Shown one piece after another: positions 37,411 through 51,000 of a DNA stretch of 64,000 bases (within the stretch, counting starts at the first letter, position 1; each line of letters starts with the position of its first letter). The position numbers were made by a program, and so were the translations under genes. The DNA is taken from assembly GCA_950295325.1 (NCBI GenBank), contig OX485805.1, forward strand, positions 28,693,501 through 28,757,500, in the 5' to 3' direction. The DNA is from Polytrichum commune. Its lineage: Eukaryota > Streptophyta > Polytrichopsida > Polytrichales > Polytrichaceae. The notes beneath the pieces were generated by a model, which saw nothing but the letters and a program-made list of their open reading frames with translations, had not been told where the DNA came from and made no database searches.

Positions 37411-37529
37411 GATCGGGACATGAGCCAGTCTCTCAGAAGTTGTAATCCAAGTTCGCTCCTGCCAGACCTGCAGCATGTGCAGCAGCACCACCTATATAGC
37501 CTGAGCTTTAGCTTAACTTAACTTCTGGC

Positions 37530-37568
37530 TCCTCTCCTCTCCTCTCCTCTCCTCTCCTCTCCTCTCCT
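37530..37568. repeat. (CTCTC)n minisatellite
   Basis: About eight TCTCC units, just after the 202-bp array. Confidence 0.9.
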
Positions 37569-37599
37569 ATATATGTAGCTATATATGTAGCTAGCATTG

Positions 37600-40500
37600 T
37601 CACAGCATCCACAGCATGGATTTTTATTCTTGTTGACGTCGAGGGGTCTCCGCTGTGGCAGGATTGCACTTGAGGATGATGTCGACGCTGCCAGAAAAAG
37701 CGAGATTTATGAAGAAGTGATGTTTTGTCTGGTTCAATATTGCCCCGCCAGCAGACGTGCTCTAACCCAACCCTTGAAGCTGGTCTAAGGGGCGAGTCAA
37801 TGTTGTACTACACATGATTCTTACACATTTTTTACATGCAAGTCCTCACCGAGGCATAACATTATATATATGCTCAGCGACGTTACTAGTGCTGTTCCTG
37901 CAGGGTCCGGGAAGGGAGTGAGCTCGGTTTCGTTCTCTTCTTGTTTTCTTGAAACCCTTTTGCATCAGATGCACGCTGATTAATTTGAGTGATCTAGTGA
38001 AGGATAAGTTAATGCACAAGTGTCCATTAACTTCACTCTTTTGAGTCGAGAGATGAGTCTGACGGTTGCCAACCGAGAAACATGTGTAGTCATTGTTGAT
38101 CGCAGACATAAAATATTTAACTAAGGCAAGTAAGTTCTTTCAAAATAGAAAGGAACACAACCTGAAGGTTGAATGATGTTATGATCTTACATTCATACTA
38201 TCAAAGGCAAAGACACAAACATATATATATATATATGAGCTTACTCGTCCGTCTAAGGTCTGTTGCACCATGGGTTGGGAATTTTTCGGGAATAATGTCC
38301 ATTTAATCTGGGGGATTTTTTTATATATTGAATAGTACTCAACTTGAGAAATATTCGTTCTACCACATTGAAATAATGATTGGGAGTTTTTGGGCTTCCC
38401 TGGTACGTTGTTCATTAAAGTAGTGTCATAAGGCCTGATGCCAACTTTGCATGGCTAAGGGATTTGGGCCAGTAGTCATGGCCAATGAGGTAGCCTAGGG
38501 CCTACCCCTCCCCCTTTAGAAAGGGAGCTAAGCCAATAGGGTTTAATGTTATGAAGTTTGGACTTTATTAATTTAATATATTTCTATGTGAATTTAATTG
38601 GACTTTCAGTTAGGAGTTGGATGTTTTACTTGTAACGTTTTTCATGTTGAATAAATTTTGACCAAGCACGATGAACCAATATAGAATGCTCTTTGATCAA
38701 ACTTCCATCGCACAAACTCCAAGCATGCACCAAAAATTTACCGAACATGGACAATGTTGTATGCAAAACAACCAACTCCCAATCAATAGTCCGATTGAAT
38801 TAAAGGATAACTCTAATGCTTTTGGCACAGTGTCACCGGCCTAAGGGTGTTAATTACCCTATTGTGAGGCCTATGCCTACGTTACACTAACATGGTCAAC
38901 AAGTGGTGTAACCACATAACACTTGGCATTAGTATGTTCATTATTATTACAAGGCCTAATAATCATAGGCAAAACGAAAGCCTATAATGCTTATTTCAAG
39001 CATTTTGGCATATATAGGGATCGTAGAAAAAATTAGAAACTATGCGAGCCCATTAACAATTTTTGTTTTATCAACGTAATTCAACTTGGATCCTCATTTT
39101 TGTGGACCCAAGAATATGTTGGGATTGGTGCCCACATAACTCCCTAGAGACAAATCATATTTGTCAGGTTCAAGCTACATAACATCATCCAACTAAGTTT
39201 GTATGCTGGATGGGACGGGGAAAAAGCCAAATTCTATTTAATATTATACTTTGTGTATTCTCTTAACAAAGCACTGCACTGGCAAATTCAACTTGATAAA
39301 CTTGGGCAAAGTAGTGTCACTGATATTATTAGAATGGAACGGCTGATAGCAACTGAATAATGTTATGTAAATCTTAAAGCTACAAGAAAAACTCACCACC
39401 GAGTTTGCAGGTTAACTAACCCTTATTCCATAGGGTGAGCTGAATAATGTTATGAGATGAAGCACATAAACTTGCACTTACAATTTTGGAGTCAAGTTTA
39501 ATATCTTTTGAATACTTAAAGTGTTATTTGTAAATATTTTAAAATCGCTTTTCTTTGGATATGTTCATTTCATAGTTGACTATTTATATATCGCACGGTA
39601 GTAATATCCTAAGAAGTTCGTGTTTGCATAAGACTAGCCTACATTAATTGCTCGGCAATCTCTATAGTTGAAGAGACTCTATAATTGAGTCTAGTGTTGG
39701 CAAGCATAGACGCTATCCTTTTTCTTTTCTTGCCTACTAGTAGGTACCTTAATCGATGAGAGGAGAGTGGATGAAGAGTTGTGATAGTAGTAAATCATCC
39801 ACCTATTTAAGTTGTTTATGAAGTATTATTGATCTACTCAGTAATGAAAATTTAGAGAGGTTATGAATGAAATGTTTCCACTCTATGGGACTTTTAAAGC
39901 ACATGTGAGTTTTGGGTACTCCTACTATCCAACAAGGGAAAGATCTCTATTTACTAGTCCTTACCTTAATGCGATAATTTATATGATCAGATTATGGAGA
40001 ATCATGAGGAAGTGTTTTTCATAACAGGCTATAACTTATACTACAATTTATAGGATGAATACAATGAGGTGACATGGACCAAAATAGATCCCACAATGAC
40101 TTGTTTGTAAGGCATGATTCATTAAATAAGCTCATAAAACAAACTAGGCGTTTACTACGGAATGCTTTTGTCCGATAGAAATTGTTTTAAGGATAACTGC
40201 TTGTTCACAATCTCCATAACTACATGTATCAACTTTATTCACATGAAATTTTGTGGAGATGTATGTGAAAATATCAAGCGGATATCATAACTGGTATTAT
40301 GTTATGTGATATCATATAGCCGGGCTTTTAATACCCATATGTACATACCCTTGAATTTGATACCTTGGTTACATGTAGATACCCGTACAATATTGGAATA
40401 TGTATATAATAAATGTCTAGGGGGTGGACTCTTCATGCCACGTCTGAATTAATGTGTGTGTAATAAGGGGTATTAATCAAGGTATTAGCGTACATAGCAT

Positions 40501-41029
40501 ACATAAGGGAGAGGTATTGGTTTTCTCTAGTGTGTACATTTACAGAGGCTATTAAGATTCTTTTAAGTAAACGTAGATTCACAGGAGGGGGCGCTAAGGT
40601 TTAGAGATAAATTGACAATAGATGTGTTAGTTTCATTCAAGTTACATTTTCATCCAATGTTGTCATATGGTAATAGTTCCCAAAGACTCGTATATGTAAT
40701 AAAGACCTATTTGTTGTATGATTCATATTTTGTGTATGTAGTGGAGGCATTTATCACATTGAATTTGAATGTTTAGTATAAATACATGAGTCCATTTTCT
40801 AGCCTACCATCAGTACGTATACATTTTTTTTCATTATAAACTTCTTGTATATAGGGGGTTTTATTGCATGGTCACCCATGCACATCATTTAGGTTTCCAA
40901 TGAAGAGTTTAGCCCCCAGGGATAAAGGTCATGTTGATCTTATGAGAACTGAAGATACCAAAGGGATGGATTAGGAGCCGGTTCCATTGGAGACTACGGT
41001 ATGCGGGTGTAATTTGGACCTCGATTACA
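37600..41029. other. Gene-free DNA
   Basis: No conserved coding signature. A short (AT)n run lies at 38220-38236. Nothing else clear. Confidence 0.5.
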
Positions 41030-41039
41030 TTTTTGATCC

Positions 41040-41285
41040 AACACCTATATTTCATTGGTGTGTGCTTAGGTGGGGATCAAAGAGCAAACACCACAAAGGC
41101 ATATGCTTAGAGGAGATTGGACTACGCCTGTAAATATTAGTAACTACTCTACACTCAATAGCAAACGCATGTGTATTCAATTAGGGAGTCAACAAGCATG
41201 AACTTCGATAACCATAACTAATTCAGGGGAGATCCGATTTCCAATGTGGTTTTTGTTGACGCTTCATCATAGATTTGCTAATGCA
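41040..41285. repeat. Dispersed repeat family B, copy 2
   Basis: Partner of the copy in intron 2 of the bHLH gene (11822-12070), same orientation; shared blocks include GATCAAAGAGCAAACA and GTTGACGCTTCATCAT. Confidence 0.75.
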
Positions 41286-42263
41286 ACACAAATATGAAGG
41301 CGTAAACATGATCAATAGTAGACATAGACCAAGGAAAACAAGTCACTTAACACCCACACACCCACATGCAACAAGACAATCAAAGATCAACATAAGATTA
41401 TTGAGCAACTAGATGACGGTCTCTCTTCAAAGAAAGAAGCTACTATCTAAAAGCTCAATTTACAGCTAGTTGTTGAATACTCCACAACACACAGCTTGAA
41501 TGCTCCCTATAAATGACAAATCCCAGAACTAAAAAAAGAATTATCCTCGTCCGACACATGGTCCCACAAAACACAACCAAAAAGCTGAGTAATGTTATGG
41601 ACTTAATTGAGAGAGAGAGAGAGCGTAAAATGTAAAGCTCATCACATAATATCTTAGTTTACAAAGTAGAGAATTCCCTTCCTTGAAAGGACCACCGAGC
41701 AAGTGTTGGGTGGGGGGGGGGGGGGGGGTACTTGACGTGAGCCATGGGGACGTTGAAACTTGAGAGACCGGAGGGCTAGAGTAGTCCCGTCTTCCTCTGA
41801 CATGACTAAGTGTGTATTGTCAATGGGATTGTGCCTGATCATCAGATTCATTGCCTTCTTGCAAACTTAATAAATATCCAGCCACCCTAAAATGTCCCAT
41901 ACCATTCTTCCTCGGCGTCTTCACGGTGTTCCATGGGCCATGGCTGAGATTCTAGAATATTTTGTTAGTTTCATTCTGAACTCATGAAATGTTCCAAAAC
42001 TTCAGCCACGATCCATGAAATCTCAACCATGAAGGTGTTGGGTGATGTTATGTCTCAAACGATATTATGTATGTTTATTGTATTTTTCAGCCCTTGTTTA
42101 ATCTAGAGGTGTTGTGGTGTTAGGAACAACTTGCAAGATGTGGATTCTAGCATAGTGCTTTCGAAATTCTCCCCAACACCAAATTCGATGTTGAATATGA
42201 TGATTTCGAGCTCTACAATACATCTTAAATTAGGCTTCTTGGGCATGTAGTATTTAATGCCTT

Positions 42264-42296
42264 AGATAAATAGATAGATAGATAGATAGATAGATA
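42264..42296. repeat. (GATA)n microsatellite
   Basis: Seven to eight GATA units. A run of 17 G residues also occurs at 41712-41728. Confidence 0.9.
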
Positions 42297-42357
42297 CGTC
42301 GGCTATTATTGAAGCAAGTTGCATGCATGAAGAGCCTCTTCGCCTACAAACAAAGAT

Positions 42358-43079
42358 AAACAAACAAAGACGAGAGCACAGTAACTTAGCCATAGTTTTG
42401 AGAGCAAAACTCAAGGGAGCCCATGAGTGTTCCAAGAGCCTCTAGTTCATAAAAAACCAAAAACTCAAATGCAAATTATAACAACAGTGAACTAGGTAGT
42501 CATTGAGGATTATCATCATATGACAACAATGGATGAAACTTGAATTGGATGAAACGAACACATCTACCTAAGGATGGTCTCTTCATTGGAAATGTAAATG
42601 ATGTACGTAGCTCACTATGAGATTAAACCCCCAATATACATGAATTTTATGGTTAAAAACAAATGTATACGTACTAATGGCAAGCTACAAAATGGATTGA
42701 TGTATTTATGCTGAGCTTTTCAATTGAATGTGATTGAATGCCTCCACTACATATTCAAAATATGAATCATGACTTTAACATGCCCTTATTACATATAAAA
42801 TCCACTTTCACTTTCCAATGAGAAAGTTAGTGAACAATTTGTCATCCATAGCATGAAACTCAACATTTGCACCAAACAAACAAAGATTAAAGCACAATAA
42901 CTTAGCCCAATCCGGAGAGCAAAACTCAAGGGAGCCTATGCTCTCCAAAAGCCTCTAGTTTGTGAAAACCTAGAACCCAAATGTAAACCCTAACAAGAAT
43001 GGACATGGTAGTCATTGAGGACTATAACCAAACGACAACAATGGACGAAAACGTGAATTATATGAAACAAACACATCTC
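42358..43079. repeat. Direct repeat of about 205 bp, copies 514 bp apart
   Basis: Copy 1 at 42358-42565 and copy 2 at 42875-43079 share AGAGCAAAACTCAAGGGAGCC, GGTAGTCATTGAGGA, GACAACAATGGA and ACACATCT. Directly after copy 2, a shorter direct repeat (TGTC.AATTT.CTC..AAAC.TTAGGG and TTGTACATCTATCTTT) occurs at about 43080-43150 and 43271-43350. Confidence 0.8.
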
Positions 43080-44283
43080 TTGTCAAATTTTCCTCTAAAC
43101 CTTAGGGCCCCTTTTTGTACATCTATCTTTGTTTCAAAGTTATTGACACCCTTTTTCAATGCACATAGTAGAAAAAAATAAATACCTCTCCCTTACGTAT
43201 ACTATGTACGCTAATACCCCTTCTTGCTATCATGTTAGTTTGTGCGTGGTATGAAGAGTCCACCCCCTGGGCACATCTATTGTCGAATTTCTCTCCAAAC
43301 GTTAGGGCTCCCTTTTGTACATCTATCTTTACCTTTAAATTATTAGTAGTTGTTTTATTTGTACACACTAGAGAAAAATAACCACTAGTAGAAAACATGG
43401 TTAAAAAAAACCGCAGTCGTTTTTCTATTGCGGTTCTTTTGACCACTATTTTAATAGTTTTTTTGGGGGGGCGATAATTACCAATATTGGGTCACTGTCA
43501 TTCAAGGTTTTAACTGTTTACACATTCATAGATCATTTCTCTTTATATTCTGTGTATATGCATTTGCGTGCAATTAATTTTTGGAAACTTAATGTCTTCA
43601 CACATCCTTTACGTACGTAAAATATATATATATGTCTGGGTTAGTTTAGGTACGTACGTATCAGCAAGTGTTTGGTGCCTTTTGCAAAGAGTAAACATTG
43701 ATTCGGAGTTAATTTGAAATCACAGTCCCATGTCATTCCATGAGCTATATATATGACTTTCAGGAGATATGCAATTGCTTGCCAAGTCCGTATTATGTCA
43801 ATACACAGGTATGTCTTCGATTGCCTCTGCAACAATTAATGCACACCTGGGGAGAACCGGCAGTTGGTTACAAATGGTCCGGATGAAGTGGAAATACGAC
43901 CATTCGAAGTTGAAGACTGCAGAAAAGGGGCCTACCATGGAGTAGGAATTTATGAAATATACCCTATTTTTATGAAGGAAATGGCAAGTTTGTTAACACA
44001 TAACCGGTCCGACTTGCAAACCCGCGGATCTCATCCAATCGTGCCCAATGCGCTCTTAGATCGATGTTCTTCAATTCCTACGCGTGTTTCAATCGACCAA
44101 CAGTGCACACACTCCCTTTAATTGTGGGACGGGTTTGTCCTATATTGACTGCCACTCACACCGAAATGCTCCTACGTATTGGGTTCAGCCCTAGCTGCAA
44201 TGACGATGGCTGTCCAGTGCCTGTTGGAAACATGTGGCATTTGGATGCAACTTGTAGTCAAAATACAGTTGCAGCCAACTTGC

Positions 44284-44390
44284 ACTGTCTTCTGAAAACG
44301 AGTGTCACTCGATTTCCACTGTCTTCTGAAAACGAGTGTCGAGTCACTCGATTTCCACTGGCACTGGAAATCGAGTGACACTCGATTTCC
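44284..44390. repeat. Cluster of direct and inverted motifs, candidate CACTA subterminal region
   Basis: ACTGTCTTCTGAAAACGAGTG occurs at 44284 and 44318 (34-bp period). CACTCGATTTCC recurs four times and its inverse GGAAATCGAGTG once, forming a near-perfect 16-bp-arm inverted repeat around 44345-44378 (one mismatch). In En/Spm elements such dense short repeats bind the TNPA protein; that role here is inference. Confidence 0.6.
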
Positions 44391-44399
44391 GTTGACACC

Positions 44400-45733
44400 C
44401 GCAATGCGTTGTGCCTCAAGCGGACTGAACCCAAAAACGATTGCGACATGCATTCAACCTACACTCGAATGCTACTTGCTCTTGTATTCAAATCATAGAT
44501 TACAAATGGGACAGGTCAATGAGCAAGGGACACTGGAATTGAAAAAAATGGTCTGTACAATGGTTGCAATGATAACTACATTCCCATGAAAGAAAGTCGT
44601 GCACAAAATTACACACATACATGTCTATCAAGCGTCATAGTCTGCACACAAACTTCACATCATACATTTCAGCGATATGAATATTTTGGGCAACATACTA
44701 GAGTTTCATTGTTTGGCAACTCCAATGAAGCTCAGTAACATTATCCGCCATGCTCAGTTAATACTGCGTCCCACATCTCTCAAAGTCTCAATGCAACTAC
44801 ATTCAATGGTCCCAATATGTTTGAACCTTTCTTCTCTGAAAAATGAACTACTGTGGATGACATGTTCCAACACGTACAAATTTGCTATTGAATCTATGGC
44901 CACATTTCGAACATTGAGCAGAGAACAGGATTGGCGTTCCGGGTCCAGGATGCTGTAGCGCTTCAAAGCCGCTGCCACAGTCCATAGAGTTCCAGACTTG
45001 CCAATCTGCACAAATAATTACACTTTCAGGATTTATGCTTTGTACACTAAACAACTCCACATTTAGTGACTGTCATAACAAGTAGATACAAGGCAAGAGT
45101 TTAGTGGAGCTTGTCATTTACTCTGCAAAGTATACAGCTCCAAGTCCAAGTATCAGAAGGAACCTTACACTAGACTCACTATAAATTGATGCAAATACTG
45201 CATGAATAGGATAATTGCCATGTCATCTCCTTAACAAGTTAAAAATTACATCACATATTAATATCTATTTGAAGACAATTCAAACGAACAAAAAACGCCC
45301 ACAATGCAAGCACGGATCATGTAAAAACAACTGGCACGAATAACGAGTCGAAATTTTACCTGGAGAGGAGGAGTTCATAGCACCCCAATCTGGAAAGGCC
45401 GGTTAGATGAACACATGCGTGTCTCTGTATATGAAGAATACAATGATTCGATTTCAAATTTATGGAGTCAGGTTGAATGTAGCTAGACATGAAACCCAAA
45501 CATGGCATGCCTACATTCAACCTGAAACCATAAACTTGACCTCAAATCAAGTTTAGCAACCCCCAAGGACAACAGACCTCGGATCCGAGGCCTTCTGCAA
45601 AGTAGCCTATTTCGATCCACAGTAAGTCAAGTTTGGAATGGTGATTGAGATGCACCCTCTTGACTTTCAAAGACATTCAAGCCTGAAACTGAGCCACATG
45701 AAAAGATGATTGCAAGGTCTTCTGAAAGCCTAC
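44400..45733. other. Transposon-internal region without a recognised gene
   Basis: Minus-strand frames at 44754-45060 are open but show no family signature. May be further captured or spacer DNA. Confidence 0.35.
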
Positions 45734-47028
45734 CTTGTGGGAGAAATTTGGCATGAATGGTTCAAAAAGTGTCGTCAACAAATGAACCGGTCCAACAGAT
45801 GCCTTCAACACAATTGCACAAGCAGGTGGATCTTCCTTGTACAACTTCCAGAATTTGCTGTCCTGTTCCCATGAACCATGATTGATATGACAGAAAGTTA
45901 GGATTTACAAACATCGCCATGATGGAGCTCCTCAACATAGAATCAATCATACAAAGGTAGGACTTTCACGGCACAAATGGGTCCTGACAATTCTCCAAAA
46001 CTTCTTTAGGTGCAGTGCCTGTAAATAAAGGTTGCCAAGACTGGAAGCGTTCATTGCTACTCTAAGCATGTCTTCAACTTCAATTTCTCCATAGCGTCAA
46101 CATACTCAGTCACAACCTTCTCAACTTCGGATCCGAAATTGGCTGTGAGTTCATGCTCTACAGGGTTGATAGCTTCGGTAGCCACTGATATATACCCACC
46201 TTCCCCTGTCAAAAAATCCCACAAAACCTTCATCTCATAATCATTTGTATATGATCATTTCATATATAATTTACAAGCAGAAACACTAGTCTCATAACAC
46301 TTTCATAAACTAGCTAGAGAATACTTTCATAACTTTTGAATATGAGGTGGTGCAGACCTGAAGGTTTGGCCAGAAAAAACAAGGTCTGATGAACAAAGTT
46401 GCCCATATTCTTTAGCAACTCATTGTTTTGCTTGGCCTGAAGGTCTGCCCAGGTAAACAGAGTATCTGAAACCTGTAGTAAAGACATCATTAAAGGGTCC
46501 AAAAAAAAAAAAATCAAAATAATAATGAATTTATTGGAATATTTTTTAAATGATCGTTGCCATACAAATGCACAACCCATAAAGGAACATTTTGTTCACA
46601 CAAGCCTTTGTGAACTTCAAGTTTGGATTAAAAAGGAATAGCAAGGAAATCCGTTTTAGACAATAATTGCTTCCACAGTTCTCAATTATGTTTATCCTTC
46701 ATAACTGCAAGAACGACCACAACATTCACACACAGCATGCAGAACATATTGGAAGAACAACATAGATGTACCCAACAGCTAAAAACTATATAAGAACTTC
46801 ACAGATAGATTCAAGCAGTAGCTAGACACACTAGTTGATTAAGGATACACGAGGTTGCATTTTAGCCTTGCAAGTCTCTCAATAAGGATAAGATTAGTGT
46901 ACCTTTGGCCGATTGACAAGAAGATAGTATCTCCATACTTCTACAGGAATATTTGTGGTTTTCACGTCATTACGAAAATCCCCCACACCCCTATTTTTTG
47001 AGAATTTTCTTGCACAATTCAAGGATAG
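45734..47028 (-). pseudogene. Methionyl-tRNA synthetase fragment (truncated, frameshifted, introns kept)
   Basis: Four exons of a plant cytosolic-type MetRS can be read: 47028-46903, 46472-46358, 46205-46019 and 45862-45734. They give the KMSKS-loop region as KFSKNRGVG (plants usually KFSKSRGVG), then NIPVEVWRYYLLVNRPK, SDTLFTWADLQAKQNNELLK, YVDAMEKLKLK, and DSKFWKLYKEDPPACAIVLK..LFEPFMPNFSHK. Intron phases fit throughout except that the third exon lacks one base near 46045, which brings in a stop; its 3' splice donor is GC instead of GT. The catalytic N-terminal half and the C-terminal end are missing. It lies 1 kb downstream of the transposase gene, same strand. Retained introns show it came from genomic DNA, not from mRNA. 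Not expected to make a working enzyme. Confidence 0.88.
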
Positions 47029-48039
47029 CTACATTTATGTAACATCACAAATATATGTTGTCAACAAAGTCGCACATGAAAGATCCAAACATCACTTGAA
47101 AGCAGTAGTCTTCATCAGCTGAAGGTATTAGTTTATACTTGCTTTACATTCTGAAAGTCCGTGCTCTCCACAGAGGAGTAAAATGAGTCCATGCAATAAA
47201 ATACATGAAGTCATGCAAATCAGTGAACCCACACCGTAGTCCAACAGAAGCCAAGGGCAGCAGATCTGAACAATCTCCTACACGCTGAGCTCCGATAAAC
47301 TGAGCAGCTGGAACTCCTAGTCATCCGACTTTCAAATTTCAAGGTACAAGGAAGAGAACATACCTGACTCATAGTTCAAGTATTATGTGACACTTATTGT
47401 TTTCATCAGGGTCCAAGGTTCTCCAGTACCCAGGAGTGTGCAGGGGAAGATCAACTGTGCAACAAGATTAAACAATGATTTAAAACAGATAGATTCATCA
47501 TTCACCTACCTGAACAAAGTTGAGGCAAGGCCCAATATTATGTCTCGCATCACAAAATATAAACATCTTAGAAGCAAGACCTCTTTGCCAAGTAATAGAA
47601 AGCTCTACATAAAAACATCCTCAAATATGACAAGTGTAATCTTCCTTCAGTGTAAGGTAGACATGTACGTCCACAATCTGCCGTCCACAGTCCCATTCCC
47701 AGATGTCCCCAGAACACTTCGAATCTTTGAGCTTTAATAGTTCGGAAATAGGAATCTCATCAACCACCTGAAATATTACATGACCACATGATTGACATTA
47801 GTAACCCACAATGTTATCACAATTGCCACATCAAAGATGACAAACCATTGCTGTGTCTGTAGAGACGATGTGCACAAGGGGTAAGTTCGATGCATTGCAT
47901 TAACAGGAAACATCAAAATATCATGTTTGAGTTGCATTTATGCAATCAGAAATACTGGTGTCTACCGGAAAAATGCCGTCAGCGCCATTCGAGGTGTTGC
48001 AAAGCACATGACTGCCATGTCCGAATTCCAAGGTCCTAT
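47029..48039. other. Spacer between MetRS fragment and transposase gene
   Basis: Probably the 3' UTR of the transposase and decayed MetRS intron or exon DNA; a possible relic LMKT at about 47105 fits the expected upstream MetRS motif but is too short to call. Confidence 0.35.
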
Positions 48040-51000
48040 CTAATTCCTTCTTGGCAACCTCCTCCGGTTGCCTCCCCTTCCCCTTCCCCTTCCCCTTCCC
48101 CTTCCCCTTCGTCCATTGGCCCCTGCATGTTGGTGAATTTGATGTGGATCACCAGCCACTAGTGCATTCAGCCTGGCAATCTCCGCGGCTGGAACTGCCT
48201 CCCCTGCATTCACAGGGTTTGGCCTGAAATGCGCTGCGTTCATGTCCAACGGTAGTTGGAGGCCAATCAGATCCCCCGATATCCCCAATGTCTGTTCATC
48301 GTCGTTGTCCACCACTCTCCGCGATCGCGGCTCCTTCTGGAGCACCACGCGCCACGCAGGATGCCTCCAATCCTCAATGAAGAACACCTTGCGCCATGTG
48401 CACAAATAGTCAACAAAGGTATTGTATGGATTCACACAATATATGCACATCCTCCGATGCACCATACATTGGGGCACACTTCAACAGGGAGGAGCCACAT
48501 TCCCACATGAACCCCAATCAGACTCACTACATTGTGATACCTGGCGGATTGTGGCCGGTAACACATACGGTTCTATGTCACGGGCAATCCGATCATTGAA
48601 CCTGACAATCGTGAAGCCATACTGGTCTACCTTCGTGGATGACTGTGCCCCAGGAGCATTGCGAATCCATGAACCACGAAACACTACCCTCCTTTGCGCT
48701 GAGTATCGAACAACAATAATCTCTTTCAAGACTCCTACCATACTCACACCTGCGCTTTGTCCCTCCTCTGCTCCAAATATGCTGGCGATTCCATAATCTT
48801 GTGTCACGAACCCTCGTTCATCTCCCTCGTTGTACACCCTGTAGTGGTTCCCATAGGCCCACATTTGCTGATAACTCTCAGCATCTCGAGAAGGGAGACT
48901 CGATAGTCGGAGCAAATCGATGTCAACATTGCGTGAACCATGTGTGTTGACCAACTGCGTGGTGTATGATGGCAACCAGTCCACAAAGTCAGGCAAGTCG
49001 TTCAAGAGGTCATTAGGATAAGCACGTTGTTGTCTTCGGCTAAGCCCTCTTAATGCAGCATCCCTCCTGAATGTTGCCCTTCCTGCCTCCAGTTGCTCTT
49101 TAAGGGCCTGGTATTGTCTGGCAGATACAAAATAACTATACATTAGTGGGTGTGACAGCACCTGAACGCAAAGGCCATGGCTACATACAGACTAGGCGTG
49201 AATTTGATTATTCATCAAGACATAATGCATATGGTTTACCTCCAAGGCTCCCTAGTTGCCTCTGAATTCCTAATAATCCAAGAATGGATTGCTCTCCGCT
49301 CCTCGTTGGTTAGTTCTCGGTTTAGGGCTTTTCCTTCTAGCAGTTCTCCACAATCACCCAACTCCTCCTCGTCATCCCAAATTCTTCGTCGTGTGAAGGG
49401 ATAGAGCTTCAAGTACTCGGTGCAAAATCCGAGTGCCTCATCATACAAGTAAGCATTCGCAATGGCACCCTCGGGGTGTGCCCGGTTCCGGATATATTTT
49501 TTTAAAACATTCAAGTGTCTCTCTACCGGATAGCACCAAGCATTGGCAATTGGGCCGCACAACTTCACCTGCCTAACAAGATGGATTGGCAAATGGACCA
49601 TAATGTCAAAAAAAGAAGGAGGAAACCATACCTCCATTAAGCACATTGTTTCGGCTGCATAATGTTGTAAACGCTCTAACTCTGTCACAGCTATGACCTT
49701 TTTGCAGATCATTGTGAACAACCTTGCAAGCCGAATAATGGCCGATCGGGGCCCCCTGTCCATAAGATGCCTCAAACAAACAGGGAGTATAAATTGGAAA
49801 AAGATGTGGAAGTCATGGGACTTCATGTTACCAATTCTATTCTGGAGTATGTGCTTCTGCATTGGCCCACAATAGCCCGTCGGTAGTGATATTCCAGCCA
49901 ATTGCTCTAGAAAATTTTTTTGTTCCTCTTTGGTCAGCACGTATGGTGCAGGAGGCTTGATGTAATTTCCACCAGGCACCGGCCCTCGACGAACCCACAA
50001 ATGTTGCCGTATTCTCTCCTCCTCCATATCTCGACGCGAGGCTGCGGTGTCTTTCGCTCCAAATAGTAACTTCACTAAGCTGTCGCATATGTTGCGCTCA
50101 ATGTGCATTACATCCAAGAGGTGCCTGATTGGAAGCTTCTGCGGCTACAAGCTGCAATAGTAAGCATATGTTGCAATGTGCATAATGGTCTCGTAAGTCA
50201 CTAGGTGTTTTCAACAACAAGCCACAACATGCTAGTGTCCAACATCATATATGCACATTTGGGACCACAACAACCTGCAAGCAAGTAGGCAATGCTTCAT
50301 TGTCTGATATTCATATATACATATGTCAAATTACATATATTTCATTTGCAGTTGTAGATGAATGAGCAGGCTGGCAACAACAAACTGTCCATTTTGATAG
50401 AGTCAGGGTATTGTCTGCATTGCATTTATTCTTAATTCATTACAGACTCTGAAGTTAAACATTGCAGTGTGTCCAGCAAGGACCAGGAATATTCACAACA
50501 TCCCGGTGATCATATCATCTTCCTGGCCATGTAAGGTAGACATGAATTGACAACCAGAGATATTCAACCATGTCATTCCTTTCAATGAAAATTAGGAGAA
50601 TAAATAGCAACAGGTTTCGCAATACTAACCCTCCAGTATGGTAACTGGTATAGCGCTGATACTCTCTTTACACCGTGCTCCTTGGCAGGAAATTCGTCGT
50701 CCTTCTCTGTGCCCCCTCCGTCAATGTAGGCCTCTGATTGACGGCCATACCGAATTGTTTGGTTTCCTGTTAGTGGTTCGGCCGCCGTTTCATGGTTTGC
50801 TTCACCGTCAAATGCTGCAGCTGCGCCCCGAAAATAATGGTCTCCTTGCAGATATCTTCTATGGCAGTTGCAGTACACATTTTTCCTCAGTATTTTGGAC
50901 CTGCGAGATACTGTGTGGGGTCCGCATACAGGACAACCTTTGAACCCTTTTGTAGTTAGTCCAGAAATCAATCCATAGGCCGGAAAATCGTGCAATGTCC

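Noticed and set aside
35864-37421. Frames of 65-105 codons on both strands
   Set aside because: By-products of the 202-bp array, with no conserved protein signature.
46314-46580. 88-codon frame read as one small gene
   Set aside because: Only its middle part is an exon of the MetRS fragment; the rest is intron read-through.
49118-49161. Beginning exon 4 of the transposase at the CAG near 49162
   Set aside because: That acceptor gives the wrong phase and an early stop; the acceptor before 49117 restores the frame.
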